Source of the DNA: Actinomadura rudentiformis
GTDB taxonomy: Bacteria > Actinomycetota > Actinomycetes > Streptosporangiales > Streptosporangiaceae
Assembly: GCF_008923185.1 (NCBI RefSeq)
Contig: NZ_WBMT01000035.1
Coordinates: 1 to 64,000, forward strand
DNA length: 64,000 bases
Direction of reading: 5' to 3'
A model generated the notes under the pieces. It worked only from the letters and a program-made list of their open reading frames with translations. It ran no database searches and was not told the DNA's origin. Position 1 is the first letter of the stretch. Every line of letters begins with the position of its first letter. Below, in pieces: positions 1 through 7,489 of the stretch. The translations under genes were made by a program, and so were the position numbers.

Positions 1-897
1 GAGGAACCGGCGGCGCCGCCGCCGGTTCTGCCGCCGCCGCCCGCGCCGGTCTCCGAGCCGCCGCCGCCCGTGCCGCCCGCCGCCGCGCCCGAACCGGGCA
101 CGCAGATCGCCGAGGCGTACGGCATCCGGTTCCTGTGCGGCGCCGACGACATCGAACGCGTCGTCACCGAGGTGCGGCGCCGCGGCAAGTGGGCCAAGGG
201 GCTGCGCGGCCAGGAGGTCTCCAGCGCCTCGGTGCCCGCGCTGCTGCTCATCGGCGCCGTGTCGTGCGGGCAGCGCCGCCTGGCGCGCATGGTCGCGCGC
301 GCCCTCGCCGAGGTTGAGGTGTCCAGCGGCGAGGTCCACAGCATGCATTCGGAGGAGCTGCGCGAGGACGGACCCGACGGGCTGCGCGGCGCGCTCGACG
401 AGCACGCCGGGCACGTCCTGCTGCTGGAGGCTCTGGACGCCCTCATCCTCGACGACGCGCAAGGCCCCGCCTACGCCGCCGCGATCTACCGTGCGCGGCT
501 GGAGGGCGTCAGCGACACCGCGCTGCTCGGCACCTGCGAACCCGACCGCGTCGGTGAGCTGTCGGCCGCGGCACCCGAGCTGGTCGCCGACCTGCGCGCG
601 GTGCGCCTCCCCGACCTGGGCGCGCCCCGGCCGCGCACGCGCCTTCTCGCGCTCCTGGCTGAGGAACGGCGGCTGCGGCTCGGCCAGGACGCGTGGGAGA
701 TCGTGCACCGCGACATGGCCACGCTGCGCGGCCGCGGCCGGCTCACCGGCGCGCGGCTCATCGAGGCCTACCTGGACCGCGCCGCGACGCGCGGTCTCGG
801 CCGCGCGCCGGCGACGCAGGCGATCGGCAGCACGCCGGCGCTGACGCTCAGCGGCGCCGATTTCGACGGCGTCGCCGCGGAACTCTCACCCTCGTGA
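1..897 (+). CDS. AAA+ ATPase-like protein with degenerate P-loop (5' end outside window)
   Basis: The frame is open from base 1, so only the C-terminal 298 residues are visible. They start with a proline/alanine-rich linker (about residues 1-35), followed by an AAA+-like domain. The P-loop position (about residues 84-93) reads IGAVSCGQRR, where a working Walker A would have GxxGxGKT, so the lysine and the Ser/Thr are missing. The Walker B position reads HVLLLEALDALI and lacks the Asp-Glu pair. A sensor-1-like ALLGTCEPDR and a helical C-terminal lid follow. The overall plan resembles CbxX/EccA-type AAA+ proteins, some of which serve type VII secretion. With both catalytic motifs altered it may be a non-hydrolysing partner of a neighbour outside the window. 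Family call moderate, function unknown. Confidence 0.6.
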   Translation, partial: EEPAAPPPVLPPPPAPVSEPPPPVPPAAAPEPGTQIAEAYGIRFLCGADDIERVVTEVRRRGKWAKGLRGQEVSSASVPALLLIGAVSCGQRRLARMVARALAEVEVSSGEVHSMHSEELREDGPDGLRGALDEHAGHVLLLEALDALILDDAQGPAYAAAIYRARLEGVSDTALLGTCEPDRVGELSAAAPELVADLRAVRLPDLGAPRPRTRLLALLAEERRLRLGQDAWEIVHRDMATLRGRGRLTGARLIEAYLDRAATRGLGRAPATQAIGSTPALTLSGADFDGVAAELSPS

Positions 898-936
898 CTC
901 GCTGAAAATGTCGGTGCCGCGGGTCACGATGGTGGG

Positions 937-2019
937 GTGAACCGTGCGGACCGGTTGCTGGCCCTGACCGCCGAGCTGCGGGCCGCGGCGCCCGAGCCGC
1001 TGCCCGCCGACGCCCTCGCCGCCCGCCTGCGCGTGAGCACGCGCACGGTGCGGCGTGACCTGGAGCTGCTGACGCACGGCGGCCTGCCGGTGCGGCTCGA
1101 GCGCGGCCGCGGCTACGTGCTGCCGCCCGACCAGCCGCCACCGCCGCTGACCGAGGCCGAGTCGCTGGTGGGGCCGGTCCGCGGCACCCTCACCGAGGCC
1201 GTGCGCGCCCGCCGCGTCGTCCGCCTGGTCTACACCGACCAGTCCGGCGTGCGCACCTGCCGCGACGTCGAGGCGCACGGCCTGGTCACCGCGCCGCAGG
1301 CCGAATACCTCGTCGGCTGGTGCCGCATGCGCGACGGGCCCCGCATGTTCCGCGTCGACCGGATCGGCGCCGCCTATCTCAGCGGCCGCGAGGCGGGCCT
1401 GCGCGACCTGGACGACCTGCTGGCCGCGCTGCGCGTCCCGTTCCCCCGCACACCGCCCGAGGAGGGCCCGCGCGGTCCCGCCGGCGCCGAGCGCGCGAGG
1501 GCGTGGACGCTCGACCGCCTCCGGCACGTCCGCGGCCGCCTCGCCGACACCATCGCCGAGGTCCGCACCCACCGCGAGGGCGCCGCCGCGCTGCGCGCGG
1601 TGCTCGGCCACCTCACCGAGTGGACGCGCTGGCAGGCCGCCGCCGTCCACGCCGCCGCCGAGGGCCTGCCCGCCCCGGCGTTCGAACGCGACCTGCCCTA
1701 CGAGACGCGCGAGCAGATGATCCAGGATTCGATGGCGCTGCGTTCCCTGGGCGAGCTGGCCCGTGACCTGGAGGGCATCTGCGACGACGTGGCGCGATGG
1801 GCCGCCGACTGCGACGACGCGTTCTGGGACGACCCGCTGCCCGACCCCACCGATCCGTCCCGCCGACGTCCCCTCGCCGACCTGCTCGCCGGCTGGCGCG
1901 GCCCGCTCGCCCACATCGAGTGGCATCTGGACCGCCTCACCGACGGCTCCCCCGCCGCCGAGCTCGACGCCGACGATGAGGGCGTGTGGGTGGTGGACCG
2001 CTGCCCCCTCCAGGCCTGA
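937..2019 (+). CDS. HTH-WYL domain transcriptional regulator with extra C-terminal domain
   Basis: 360 aa from a GTG start. Residues 1-55 form a DeoR/HTH_11-type winged helix (LPADALAARLRVSTRTVRRDLELL), which binds DNA. Residues about 80-145 are a WYL domain, a ligand- or nucleic-acid-sensing module. From about 165 to 345 there is an additional, mostly helical domain with HLTEWTRWQ and HIEWHLDRL segments that looks DinB/MDMPI-like, although I cannot assign it firmly. No Shine-Dalgarno is visible, and a CACGAT hexamer lies 6 nt before the GTG, so a leaderless transcript is possible. The neighbouring genes do not reveal its target. Confidence 0.75.
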   Translation: MNRADRLLALTAELRAAAPEPLPADALAARLRVSTRTVRRDLELLTHGGLPVRLERGRGYVLPPDQPPPPLTEAESLVGPVRGTLTEAVRARRVVRLVYTDQSGVRTCRDVEAHGLVTAPQAEYLVGWCRMRDGPRMFRVDRIGAAYLSGREAGLRDLDDLLAALRVPFPRTPPEEGPRGPAGAERARAWTLDRLRHVRGRLADTIAEVRTHREGAAALRAVLGHLTEWTRWQAAAVHAAAEGLPAPAFERDLPYETREQMIQDSMALRSLGELARDLEGICDDVARWAADCDDAFWDDPLPDPTDPSRRRPLADLLAGWRGPLAHIEWHLDRLTDGSPAAELDADDEGVWVVDRCPLQA

Positions 2020-2081
2020 CCTACACCCATGGCCGCGGTGACCTTCGAGTAGAGAGCTCGGCGTGGAGGGCTCGGGGTGGG

Positions 2082-2537
2082 TCAGGCGGGGGCGCGGCCG
2101 TTGCCGTTGGGGGTGTGGAGCAGGCGTGTGAACCAGACGGTTTTGCCTCGGCTTTCGGGGCGGCTGCCGAACTCTGTGGCCAGCGCGCTCACCAGGAGCA
2201 GGCCGCGGCCTTGTTCGGACCAGTCGAGCAGTGGCGGTGAGGAGGGGTCGCCGGGGGCGGTGGGGTTGCCGTCGGTGATTTCGCCCACAATACGGAGGCC
2301 GTCGAGGTGGAGGCGGAGTCTGACGGGGCCGGTGCCGTGCACGATGGCGTTGGTGATGAGCTCGTCGACCATGAGCACGATGTCGTCGAGGTCGGGTGCG
2401 GTCACATGCCATGCGCGGAGGGCGTCGCCGGTGAGCGCGCGTGCCCGGGACGCGGTGCGGGCCTCGGCGGGCAGTTCCCAGGCCGCGTCCCGCTCGTGCG
2501 TCATCGGTTCTTGGATCCCGAGCCACTTCGTACTCAA
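2082..2537 (-). CDS. ATP-binding protein, RsbW/anti-sigma kinase-like (HATPase_c_2)
   Basis: 151 aa. It has a GHKL ATPase fold of the type used by actinobacterial anti-sigma factor kinases: an N-box (VDELITNAIVHG, about residues 58-69), a G1-type loop (EITDGNPTAP) and a G2-type loop (SEQGRGLLLV, about 108-117). Such proteins phosphorylate anti-anti-sigma factors or bind sigma factors. No cognate antagonist gene is adjacent, as is common for the many orphan copies in these genomes. The chosen start is TTG at 2537, preceded by GGGAGGAG. An ATG at 2504 (MTHERDAAW) is the alternative and would remove 11 residues. Exact partner unknown. Confidence 0.8.
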   Translation of the reverse strand: MSTKWLGIQEPMTHERDAAWELPAEARTASRARALTGDALRAWHVTAPDLDDIVLMVDELITNAIVHGTGPVRLRLHLDGLRIVGEITDGNPTAPGDPSSPPLLDWSEQGRGLLLVSALATEFGSRPESRGKTVWFTRLLHTPNGNGRAPA

Positions 2538-3012
2538 TTCCCCGACTCCTCCCGTTGCGGCTTACCGCAGGTCAGCGCCTACCAGGCAGGTGTTGCCGGC
2601 ATGCCTCGCGCGATGGGGCCCGGCCGTTGGATCCGGCCGGACCGGGAGCTCCCCGTACCGGTGGCGGTCACGTCAGGCGCCGCCGGTGTCGGTCTGCGCA
2701 TTCCTGCGTCCGTACATTCAGGACGCGGCGCTGCGGGGCCCGGTGCACGGTCATACATAATCCTCACTTTCCGGTCAGGTGATCGTGTGTCGGGTGCCGG
2801 GATGGAGCAGGCACTGCGTGGATGCCGTTATGGTGGTGGTGTCGGTGTGGCATGTGTCCCCCGGGCTCTACACAAAGCCTTCGTGGAATACCGCCGGACC
2901 GCTTGGTCCGGGCCGGAGCCACGTTGTGCCTTTCGCCGTGAGGCGACCACCACACCGGCCTGACGTCGGAGGCCCCGGCGAGAGGTTCTCTCGCCGGGGC
3001 CTCCGGTGTCTC
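2538..3012. other. intergenic region with a long hairpin and a doubtful small ORF
   Basis: No convincing gene lies in this 475-bp stretch. It must hold the promoter of the leftward ATPase gene. A + strand frame 2801-2963 could encode 53 residues (MEQALRGCRYGGG...) and ends 4 bp before a strong hairpin at 2968-3004. It has no clear ribosome binding site and a weaker third-position GC bias than the real genes, so I do not call it a gene. Confidence 0.4.
2968..3004 (-). terminator. hairpin terminator downstream of the DUF3040 gene
   Basis: Perfect 16-bp stem: left arm 2968-2983, right arm 2989-3004, 5-nt loop. It begins 8 bp past the stop codon of the leftward DUF3040 gene. There is no T-run on either strand, which is usual for high-GC actinobacteria. 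Confidence 0.75.
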
Positions 3013-3216
3013 TTACGAGATCGCGGTGAGGATCGCTGAGGCGATCGCCGTCACCACGCCGATCACGGCGACCACGATCGCCGCGATCAGGCGGCTCCTG
3101 CGCCGCCGACGGTCCCGGCCGAGTCTCGACAGACGATGGGCCAGCCGCGGGTCGTCCTCACGGAGCTGGATCTCGATCTCGGCGAGGATCCGCTGCTCTT
3201 CCATCGACAGCGCCAT
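3013..3216 (-). CDS. DUF3040 family small membrane protein
   Basis: 67 aa: MALSMEEQRILAEIEIQLR, then DDPRLAHRLSRL, a run of arginines and a single C-terminal hydrophobic helix (LIAAIVVAVIGVVTAIASAIL). This matches the actinobacterial DUF3040 family, whose members are short membrane proteins of unknown function with an acidic N-terminal helix. The start at 3216 is chosen because GGAGG lies 6-7 nt upstream. The longer upstream frame to 3303 has no family similarity. It lies 55 bp downstream of the GHL10 gene on the same strand and may be co-transcribed with it. Confidence 0.8.
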   Translation of the reverse strand: MALSMEEQRILAEIEIQLREDDPRLAHRLSRLGRDRRRRRSRLIAAIVVAVIGVVTAIASAILTAIS

Positions 3217-3271
3217 GCCATACCTCCGGGGGGCGTTCAGGTGCTGTGTTCTTCCCCCGCCATCAAGATCA

Positions 3272-4879
3272 TTATCCGCCTCGGACGGTAATCGTTGCGC
3301 CACGACCGGGCGCGCTCTCGTGGTGGAGCCGGTCGAGCGCGGTCACGTAGTAGGTGTAGGCCTTGCCGGGCTTGGCGGTGGGGTCGGTGATGCCGCCGCC
3401 GCGGACGCTGGCCAGCAGCGTCGCGGTGTTGACCGCGGCGCAGCCGGGCCGCTTGCCGTCGGCGCGGTAGACCGCGTACGCCGTGGCGCCCTTGGACTCC
3501 TGCCACCGCACGCGCACGCCCTCGCCGTCACTGTCCGCCGTCACCGACCGGGCCGGCGCGGGGGCCTTGCCGCCGCGTCCCGGCACCGCGGGCGGGATCG
3601 CGGGGCGGGCGTAGTGGTCCTTGCGCAGCCGCTCGGCGAAGCCGCGCTGGTTGGCGGCCATGTCGGTGGCGCTGAAGTACACGTCGCCGCGGACGCCGGG
3701 GTAGCGCTGGTTGAGGGTGAGGTGCCGGGACAGCTCGGCGGGGTCGTTCCAGGTGGCGTCCTCGCCGACGCGGTAGCCGGCCTGCCCGATCGTCAGCTGC
3801 ACCTTGGTGCCGGCGACCTGCTTGGACCACCAGGCGACCAGCCGGGCGTAGTCGGCGCGGGAGTCGCCGATCGGCCAGTACAGCTGCGGCGTGACGTAGT
3901 CGATCCATCCGTTGCGGATCCACTTGCGGGTGTCGGCGTACTGGTCAGAGTAGCTCTGCAGCGCCTTGGTCGCCGATCCTTCGGGATCGGAGGTGGAGTT
4001 GCGCCACACCCCGAACGGGCTGATCCCGAACCGCACCCACGGCTTGGCCTCGCGGATCTTCTGCGACAGGCCGCGGACCATCACGTCCACGTTCTGCCGC
4101 CGCCAGTCGGCCTTGCTCATGCCCTTGCCGTAGGTCTTGAACGTGGCCTGGTCGGGGTAGTCCCGGCCGCCCTCGGGATAGGGGTAGAAGTAGTCGTCGA
4201 AGTGCACGGCGTCGATGTCGTACTTGCGCACGACGTCCATCACGGCCTTGGTCGCCAGGTCGCGGACCTGCGGCAGGCCCGGATCGTACCACAGGCCCGT
4301 CCCGTACTTGCGCACCCAGTCGGGGTGTTGCCGCGCCGGGCTGCCCGGCGCCAGCTTCTTCGGGTCGCTCTCGCGGCTCACCCGGTAGGGGTTGAACCAT
4401 GCGTGGAACTCCAGGTTGCGCGCGTGGGCCTCCTTGAGCATGAAGGCGAGCACGTCGTAGCCGGGGTCCTTGCCGGGGGTGCCGGTGAGCCACTTGGACC
4501 ACGGCTCGTACGGGGAGGGGTAGAACGCGTCGGAGTTGGGCCGGATCTGCACGAACACCGCGTTGAGGTTCATCGCCTTGGCGGTGTCGAGGAGCTTGCG
4601 GAACTGCGCCTGCTGCGTGGCGGCGGGCTTCTTGGGGTCCTTGGGCCAGTCGATGCCCGCCACGGTGGCGATCCACATGCCGCGCACCTGCCGCGCCCGC
4701 GAGTCGCCCGCCGGTGCCGCGACCGAGCATTCGCCCTTGGCGGCGTCGGGTGCCTGCGCGCGCTCGACCTCGCCCTTGTCCTCGCCCGTTCCGCCGCTCG
4801 CCGGAATGCACGCCGACAGCAGAACCGCCGCGGCGGCGGCCGCGGCGGCCTTCGCTCCGATCCCCGAATGCCTCGCCAT
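3272..4879 (-). CDS. secreted lipoprotein, GHL10/DUF187 family glycoside hydrolase with C-terminal FnIII-like domain
   Basis: 535 aa. The N-terminus is a lipoprotein signal: short basic region, alanine-rich hydrophobic core and lipobox LSAC with the lipidated Cys at about residue 24. Residues about 65-390 form a GHL10 (YngK/DUF187-like) TIM barrel, recognisable from RGMWIATVAGIDWP near its start, FHAWFNPYR and VHFDDYFYPYP (likely acidic catalytic strand), then GISPFGVWRN and TPQLYWPIGD. The last ~90 residues look like a fibronectin type III domain (VTADSDGEGVRVRWQ...YTYYVTALDR). The family is thought to act on surface or environmental glycans, and the exact substrate is unknown. The protein is probably anchored to the outer face of the membrane. 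ATG start; the gene diverges from the radical SAM gene. Confidence 0.88.
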   Translation of the reverse strand: MARHSGIGAKAAAAAAAAVLLSACIPASGGTGEDKGEVERAQAPDAAKGECSVAAPAGDSRARQVRGMWIATVAGIDWPKDPKKPAATQQAQFRKLLDTAKAMNLNAVFVQIRPNSDAFYPSPYEPWSKWLTGTPGKDPGYDVLAFMLKEAHARNLEFHAWFNPYRVSRESDPKKLAPGSPARQHPDWVRKYGTGLWYDPGLPQVRDLATKAVMDVVRKYDIDAVHFDDYFYPYPEGGRDYPDQATFKTYGKGMSKADWRRQNVDVMVRGLSQKIREAKPWVRFGISPFGVWRNSTSDPEGSATKALQSYSDQYADTRKWIRNGWIDYVTPQLYWPIGDSRADYARLVAWWSKQVAGTKVQLTIGQAGYRVGEDATWNDPAELSRHLTLNQRYPGVRGDVYFSATDMAANQRGFAERLRKDHYARPAIPPAVPGRGGKAPAPARSVTADSDGEGVRVRWQESKGATAYAVYRADGKRPGCAAVNTATLLASVRGGGITDPTAKPGKAYTYYVTALDRLHHESAPGRGATITVRGG

Positions 4880-4988
4880 AGCGGCCCATTGTTACGCACC
4901 CGTTGCCATGCTCTGGCCCAAACCATGCACTTGTGTCGTTCCGGACCGCCTGACCGGCCCGGACGCCGCACCCCCGCGCTTGCGATCA

Positions 4989-5004
4989 TCGAACAGATGT
5001 TCAA
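4989..5004 (+). promoter_or_regulatory. putative LexA (SOS) box
   Basis: TCGAACAGATGTTCAA: TCGAAC - AGAT - GTTCAA, one base away from the palindromic actinobacterial/Gram-positive LexA box TCGAAC-N4-GTTCGA. It lies 54 bp before the radical SAM start codon, in the gap shared with the divergent glycoside hydrolase. From memory, the mycobacterial homologue region (Rv2578c) has been linked to DNA-damage regulation, which fits. Confidence 0.65.
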
Positions 5005-5057
5005 GACTGGCCACACCTGTCACAATCGTGCAGGCGTTCGAAGATCGGGAGGTCGGG

Positions 5058-6072
5058 ATGCGCTGGGATCACCTCCGGCTGGTGGAGGAGGCCGGCGGGC
5101 CCGCCCCGCCGCTGATCGAGCGGCGGGCGGTCGCGCGCACCTTCGACACGCCCGGCTTCCGCGGCATGACGTTCTACGAGGTGCAGGCCCGTTCCATCAT
5201 CAACCAGGTGCCCCCGGCGTCCCGGATGATGTTCCGCTGGACGATCAACCCGTACCGGGGCTGCTCCCACGCCTGCAAATTACTGCTTCGCCCGCAAGAC
5301 CCATGAGTATCTGGACCTGGACGCGGGGGCGGACTTCGACTCCAAGGTCGTGGTGAAGGTCAACGCGGCCGAGCTGGTGCGGCGTGAACTCGCGGCGCCC
5401 AGGTGGCGGGGCGAGCACATCGCGATGGGGACCAACGTCGACTGCTACCAGCGGGCCGAGGGGCGCTACCGGCTGATGCCGGGGATCCTGGCGGCGCTGC
5501 GGGACGCGGCCAACCCGTTCTCGATCCTGACCAAAGGCTCGATGATCATGCGTGATCTGCCGGTGCTGCTGGAGGCGGCCGAGCGCACGGACGTGAGCAC
5601 GATGGTGTCGGTCGGGTCGCTGGACCGGGAGCTGTGGCGGCTGGTGGAGCCCGGCACGCCCGCGCCGCAAAGGCGGCTGGAGGTGTGCGCGGCGCTGAAC
5701 GAGGCGGGGATCGGCTGTGGGGTACTGATGGGGCCGGTGCTGCCGTATCTGAGTGACTCGCCGCGGGAGCTGGAGGCGGTGGTGCGCGCGGCGGCCGAGG
5801 CGGGCGCCACGTCGATCGGCGCGATCACGCTGCATCTGCGGCCGGGGGCGCGCGAGTGGTACCTGTCCTGGCTGCGCGATCATCACCCGGAGCTGGTGGT
5901 GCCGTACGCGCGGCTGTACGGCAACGGCGCGTACGCCCCCAAGGCGTTCCAAGATCGCATATCGGTGCGGGTGAAGGAGCTGGCGGCCCGGTACGGGGTC
6001 GGCAGGCGCGCGCCGCGGGGGCCGCGAAGGCCTTCCCCGCCGGCGGGTCCGGAGCAGCTCAGCCTCATGTGA
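5058..6072 (+). pseudogene. Rv2578c-like radical SAM protein, frameshifted at the Fe-S motif
   Basis: The first part (5058 to about 5281) begins MRWDHLRLVEEAGG and runs to NPYRGCSHACK. The second part continues in another frame with CFARKTHEYLDLDAG, VVKVNAAELV, IAMGTNVDCYQ and so on to the stop at 6070-6072. Removing one T at 5280/5281 would restore C-SHA-C-KYC, the CxxxCxxC motif that holds the SAM-binding [4Fe-4S] cluster. As written, translation ends at 5306 and the cluster cannot form. Family members are spore-photoproduct-lyase-like radical SAM proteins of unknown substrate. The start has GGGAGG upstream. The rest of the protein is intact, so the lesion is either very recent or a sequencing error. 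Confidence 0.85.
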
Positions 6073-6102
6073 ACGGCGATGTGGCGGGCGATGTGTTAGC
6101 GG
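6067..6102 (+). repeat. three imperfect 12-bp tandem repeats spanning a stop codon
   Basis: Units ATGTGAACGGCG, ATGTGGCGGGCG and ATGTGTTAGCGG follow one another. The first contains the TGA stop of the radical SAM gene. Similar stop-spanning duplications occur at other gene ends in this window. Confidence 0.55.
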
Positions 6103-6204
6103 CTCTGGCGGCCGTATAAGGCGACCATCAAGATTTTTTCAAACCTCTCGTGGCCGGGGTCACATCTAACAGAGTGTCGCCAACAAGAAGCCACGGAGTG
6201 AACG

Positions 6205-6975
6205 ATGAACGCCACCGCAGACCTGAGCCGCATCGCCAGCCACGCGCCGTCGGTCACGGCCGTCATCCCGACGCTGAACGAGGCCGACAACCTTCGATGG
6301 CTGCTCCCCCGCCTGACGGGGGTCGACGAGATCGTGATCGTGGACGGTGAGTCCAGCGACGGTTCGGCCGAGGTCGCCGCGTCGCTGCGGCCCGACGCCG
6401 TGATCATCAGCCAGCCGCCGCGCGGCAAGGGCCTGGCGCTGCAGGCCGGCTTCGCCGCCGCCACCGGTGACGTGATCGTGATGCTGGACGCCGACGGCAG
6501 CATGGACCCGGCTGAGATCCCCGCGTTCGTCGCGCTGGTCGGCCGCGGCTTCGACTTCGTCAAGGGCTCGCGTTACGCCTGCGGCGGCGGCTCGGAGGAC
6601 CTGACCTTCCTGCGCCGCACCGGCAACAAGTGGCTGACCCGCCTGGCCAACACCCTGTACCGCACCAGCTGGACCGACCTGTGCTACGGCTACGTCGCGA
6701 TGCACCGCAGCGCGGTGGAGCGCCTCCAGCTCAAGTCGACCGGGTTCGAGATCGAGACCGAGATGTGCGTCAACGCCGTCACCACCGGCCTGCGCATCGC
6801 CGAGGTCGCCAGCTTCGAGAGCAACCGGCTGTTCGGTGAGTCGCACCTCAATACCTGGCGCGACGGCTACCGGGTGCTGAAGAAGATGATCAGCAGCCGC
6901 GTGCACCCGGTCCGCGACACCGCCGCGCTGCCCGAGCCTGTGGCGCTGCCCGCCGCGGCCGGCGTGGCCGCCTGA
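6205..6975 (+). CDS. family 2 glycosyltransferase (DPM1-like)
   Basis: 256 aa, single GT-A domain. Visible motifs are the N-terminal nucleotide-binding strand VTAVIPTLNEADNL, the IVDGESSDGS loop, and the metal-binding DxD in MLDADGSMDP (about residues 94-103). The segment KGSRYACGGGSEDLT and the later NLFYR/LCYGY-like region resemble polyprenyl-phosphate mannose or glucose synthases. No membrane anchor is evident. It probably transfers a sugar from an NDP-sugar to a lipid carrier or glycan, donor unknown. ATG start with ACGGAG upstream. It stands alone, followed by a strong terminator. Confidence 0.85.
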   Translation: MNATADLSRIASHAPSVTAVIPTLNEADNLRWLLPRLTGVDEIVIVDGESSDGSAEVAASLRPDAVIISQPPRGKGLALQAGFAAATGDVIVMLDADGSMDPAEIPAFVALVGRGFDFVKGSRYACGGGSEDLTFLRRTGNKWLTRLANTLYRTSWTDLCYGYVAMHRSAVERLQLKSTGFEIETEMCVNAVTTGLRIAEVASFESNRLFGESHLNTWRDGYRVLKKMISSRVHPVRDTAALPEPVALPAAAGVAA

Positions 6976-7000
6976 CAGCTCCGCGACACATCGGCGACAC

Positions 7001-7032
7001 AAAGCCCCGGTCCTCTGGCGGACCGGGGCTTT
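7001..7032 (+). terminator. terminator of the glycosyltransferase gene
   Basis: 13-bp perfect stem AAAGCCCCGGTCC / GGACCGGGGCTTT around a 6-nt loop, 26 bp past the stop codon and followed by CGCCGTTTT. Confidence 0.85.
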
Positions 7033-7106
7033 CGCCGTTTTCACAGGCGCAGGGCGGGACCCTATGGCTGGTCGAGCGCTCGGATTTTCCCTACTCATCA
7101 AGCGGG

Positions 7107-7136
7107 TGTCCGTTCCGGGGTGGTGTCGTTCGTCGG
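7107..7136 (+). promoter_or_regulatory. putative ECF42-type promoter (copy 1)
   Basis: TGTCCGT at 7107-7113 and GTCGTTCGTCGG at 7125-7136. The same two blocks recur at 8804-8832 with a spacer one base shorter. ECF42 promoters are described as having a TGTC-type -35 and a CGTC-like -10, and here TGTCCG and CGTC are 18 nt apart. It sits just before the YCII-sigma operon, which suggests autoregulation. Confidence 0.6.
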
Positions 7137-7165
7137 GAGGGCGTGAGACCTGATACGGAGGACCC

Positions 7166-7489
7166 GTGAAGTACATGTTGCTGATCGCAGGGGACGAGTC
7201 CGCGGCCGAGCACGCCGAGGACGGCTGCGGTGGCTGGAGCGAGGAGATGACGGCACGCGGCGTGATCCGCGGCGGCGGCGGGCTGCGGCCGCCCGCGGAG
7301 GCGACGACGGTGCGGGTCCGCGACGACCAGGTGCTGCTGACCGACGGCCCGTTCGCCGAGAGCAAGGAGCAGATCGGCGGTTTCTGCCTGATCGAGTGCG
7401 CCGACCTGGACGAGGCCATCGAGATCGCCGCCAAGCATCCGGCGGCCGGGTACGGCACGATCGAGATCCGCCCGCTCTGGCCGCAGTGA
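7166..7489 (+). CDS. YCII-related (DGPF domain) protein
   Basis: 107 aa, one YCII domain: KYMLLIAGDE at the N-terminus, then the signature LTDGPFAESKEQIGGF (about residues 57-72), which contains the DGPF motif, and the C-terminal GTIEIRPL strand. DGPF proteins are the typical genomic partners of ECF42 sigma factors. Their biochemical role is unclear, although the fold suggests small-molecule chemistry. GTG start with GGAGGA upstream. Its stop codon overlaps the GTG start of the sigma factor gene (GTGA), so the two are translationally coupled. Confidence 0.9.
   Translation: MKYMLLIAGDESAAEHAEDGCGGWSEEMTARGVIRGGGGLRPPAEATTVRVRDDQVLLTDGPFAESKEQIGGFCLIECADLDEAIEIAAKHPAAGYGTIEIRPLWPQ

Noticed and set aside
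886..2526. Long minus-strand frame (546 codons) across the WYL regulator and the ATPase gene
   Set aside because: Arg/Gly-rich composition typical of an antisense shadow in GC-rich DNA; the real genes in both regions have clear domains.
3026..5356. 776-codon plus-strand frame opposite the GHL10 gene
   Set aside because: Lies antisense to a gene with lipobox and conserved catalytic motifs; no homology-like blocks.
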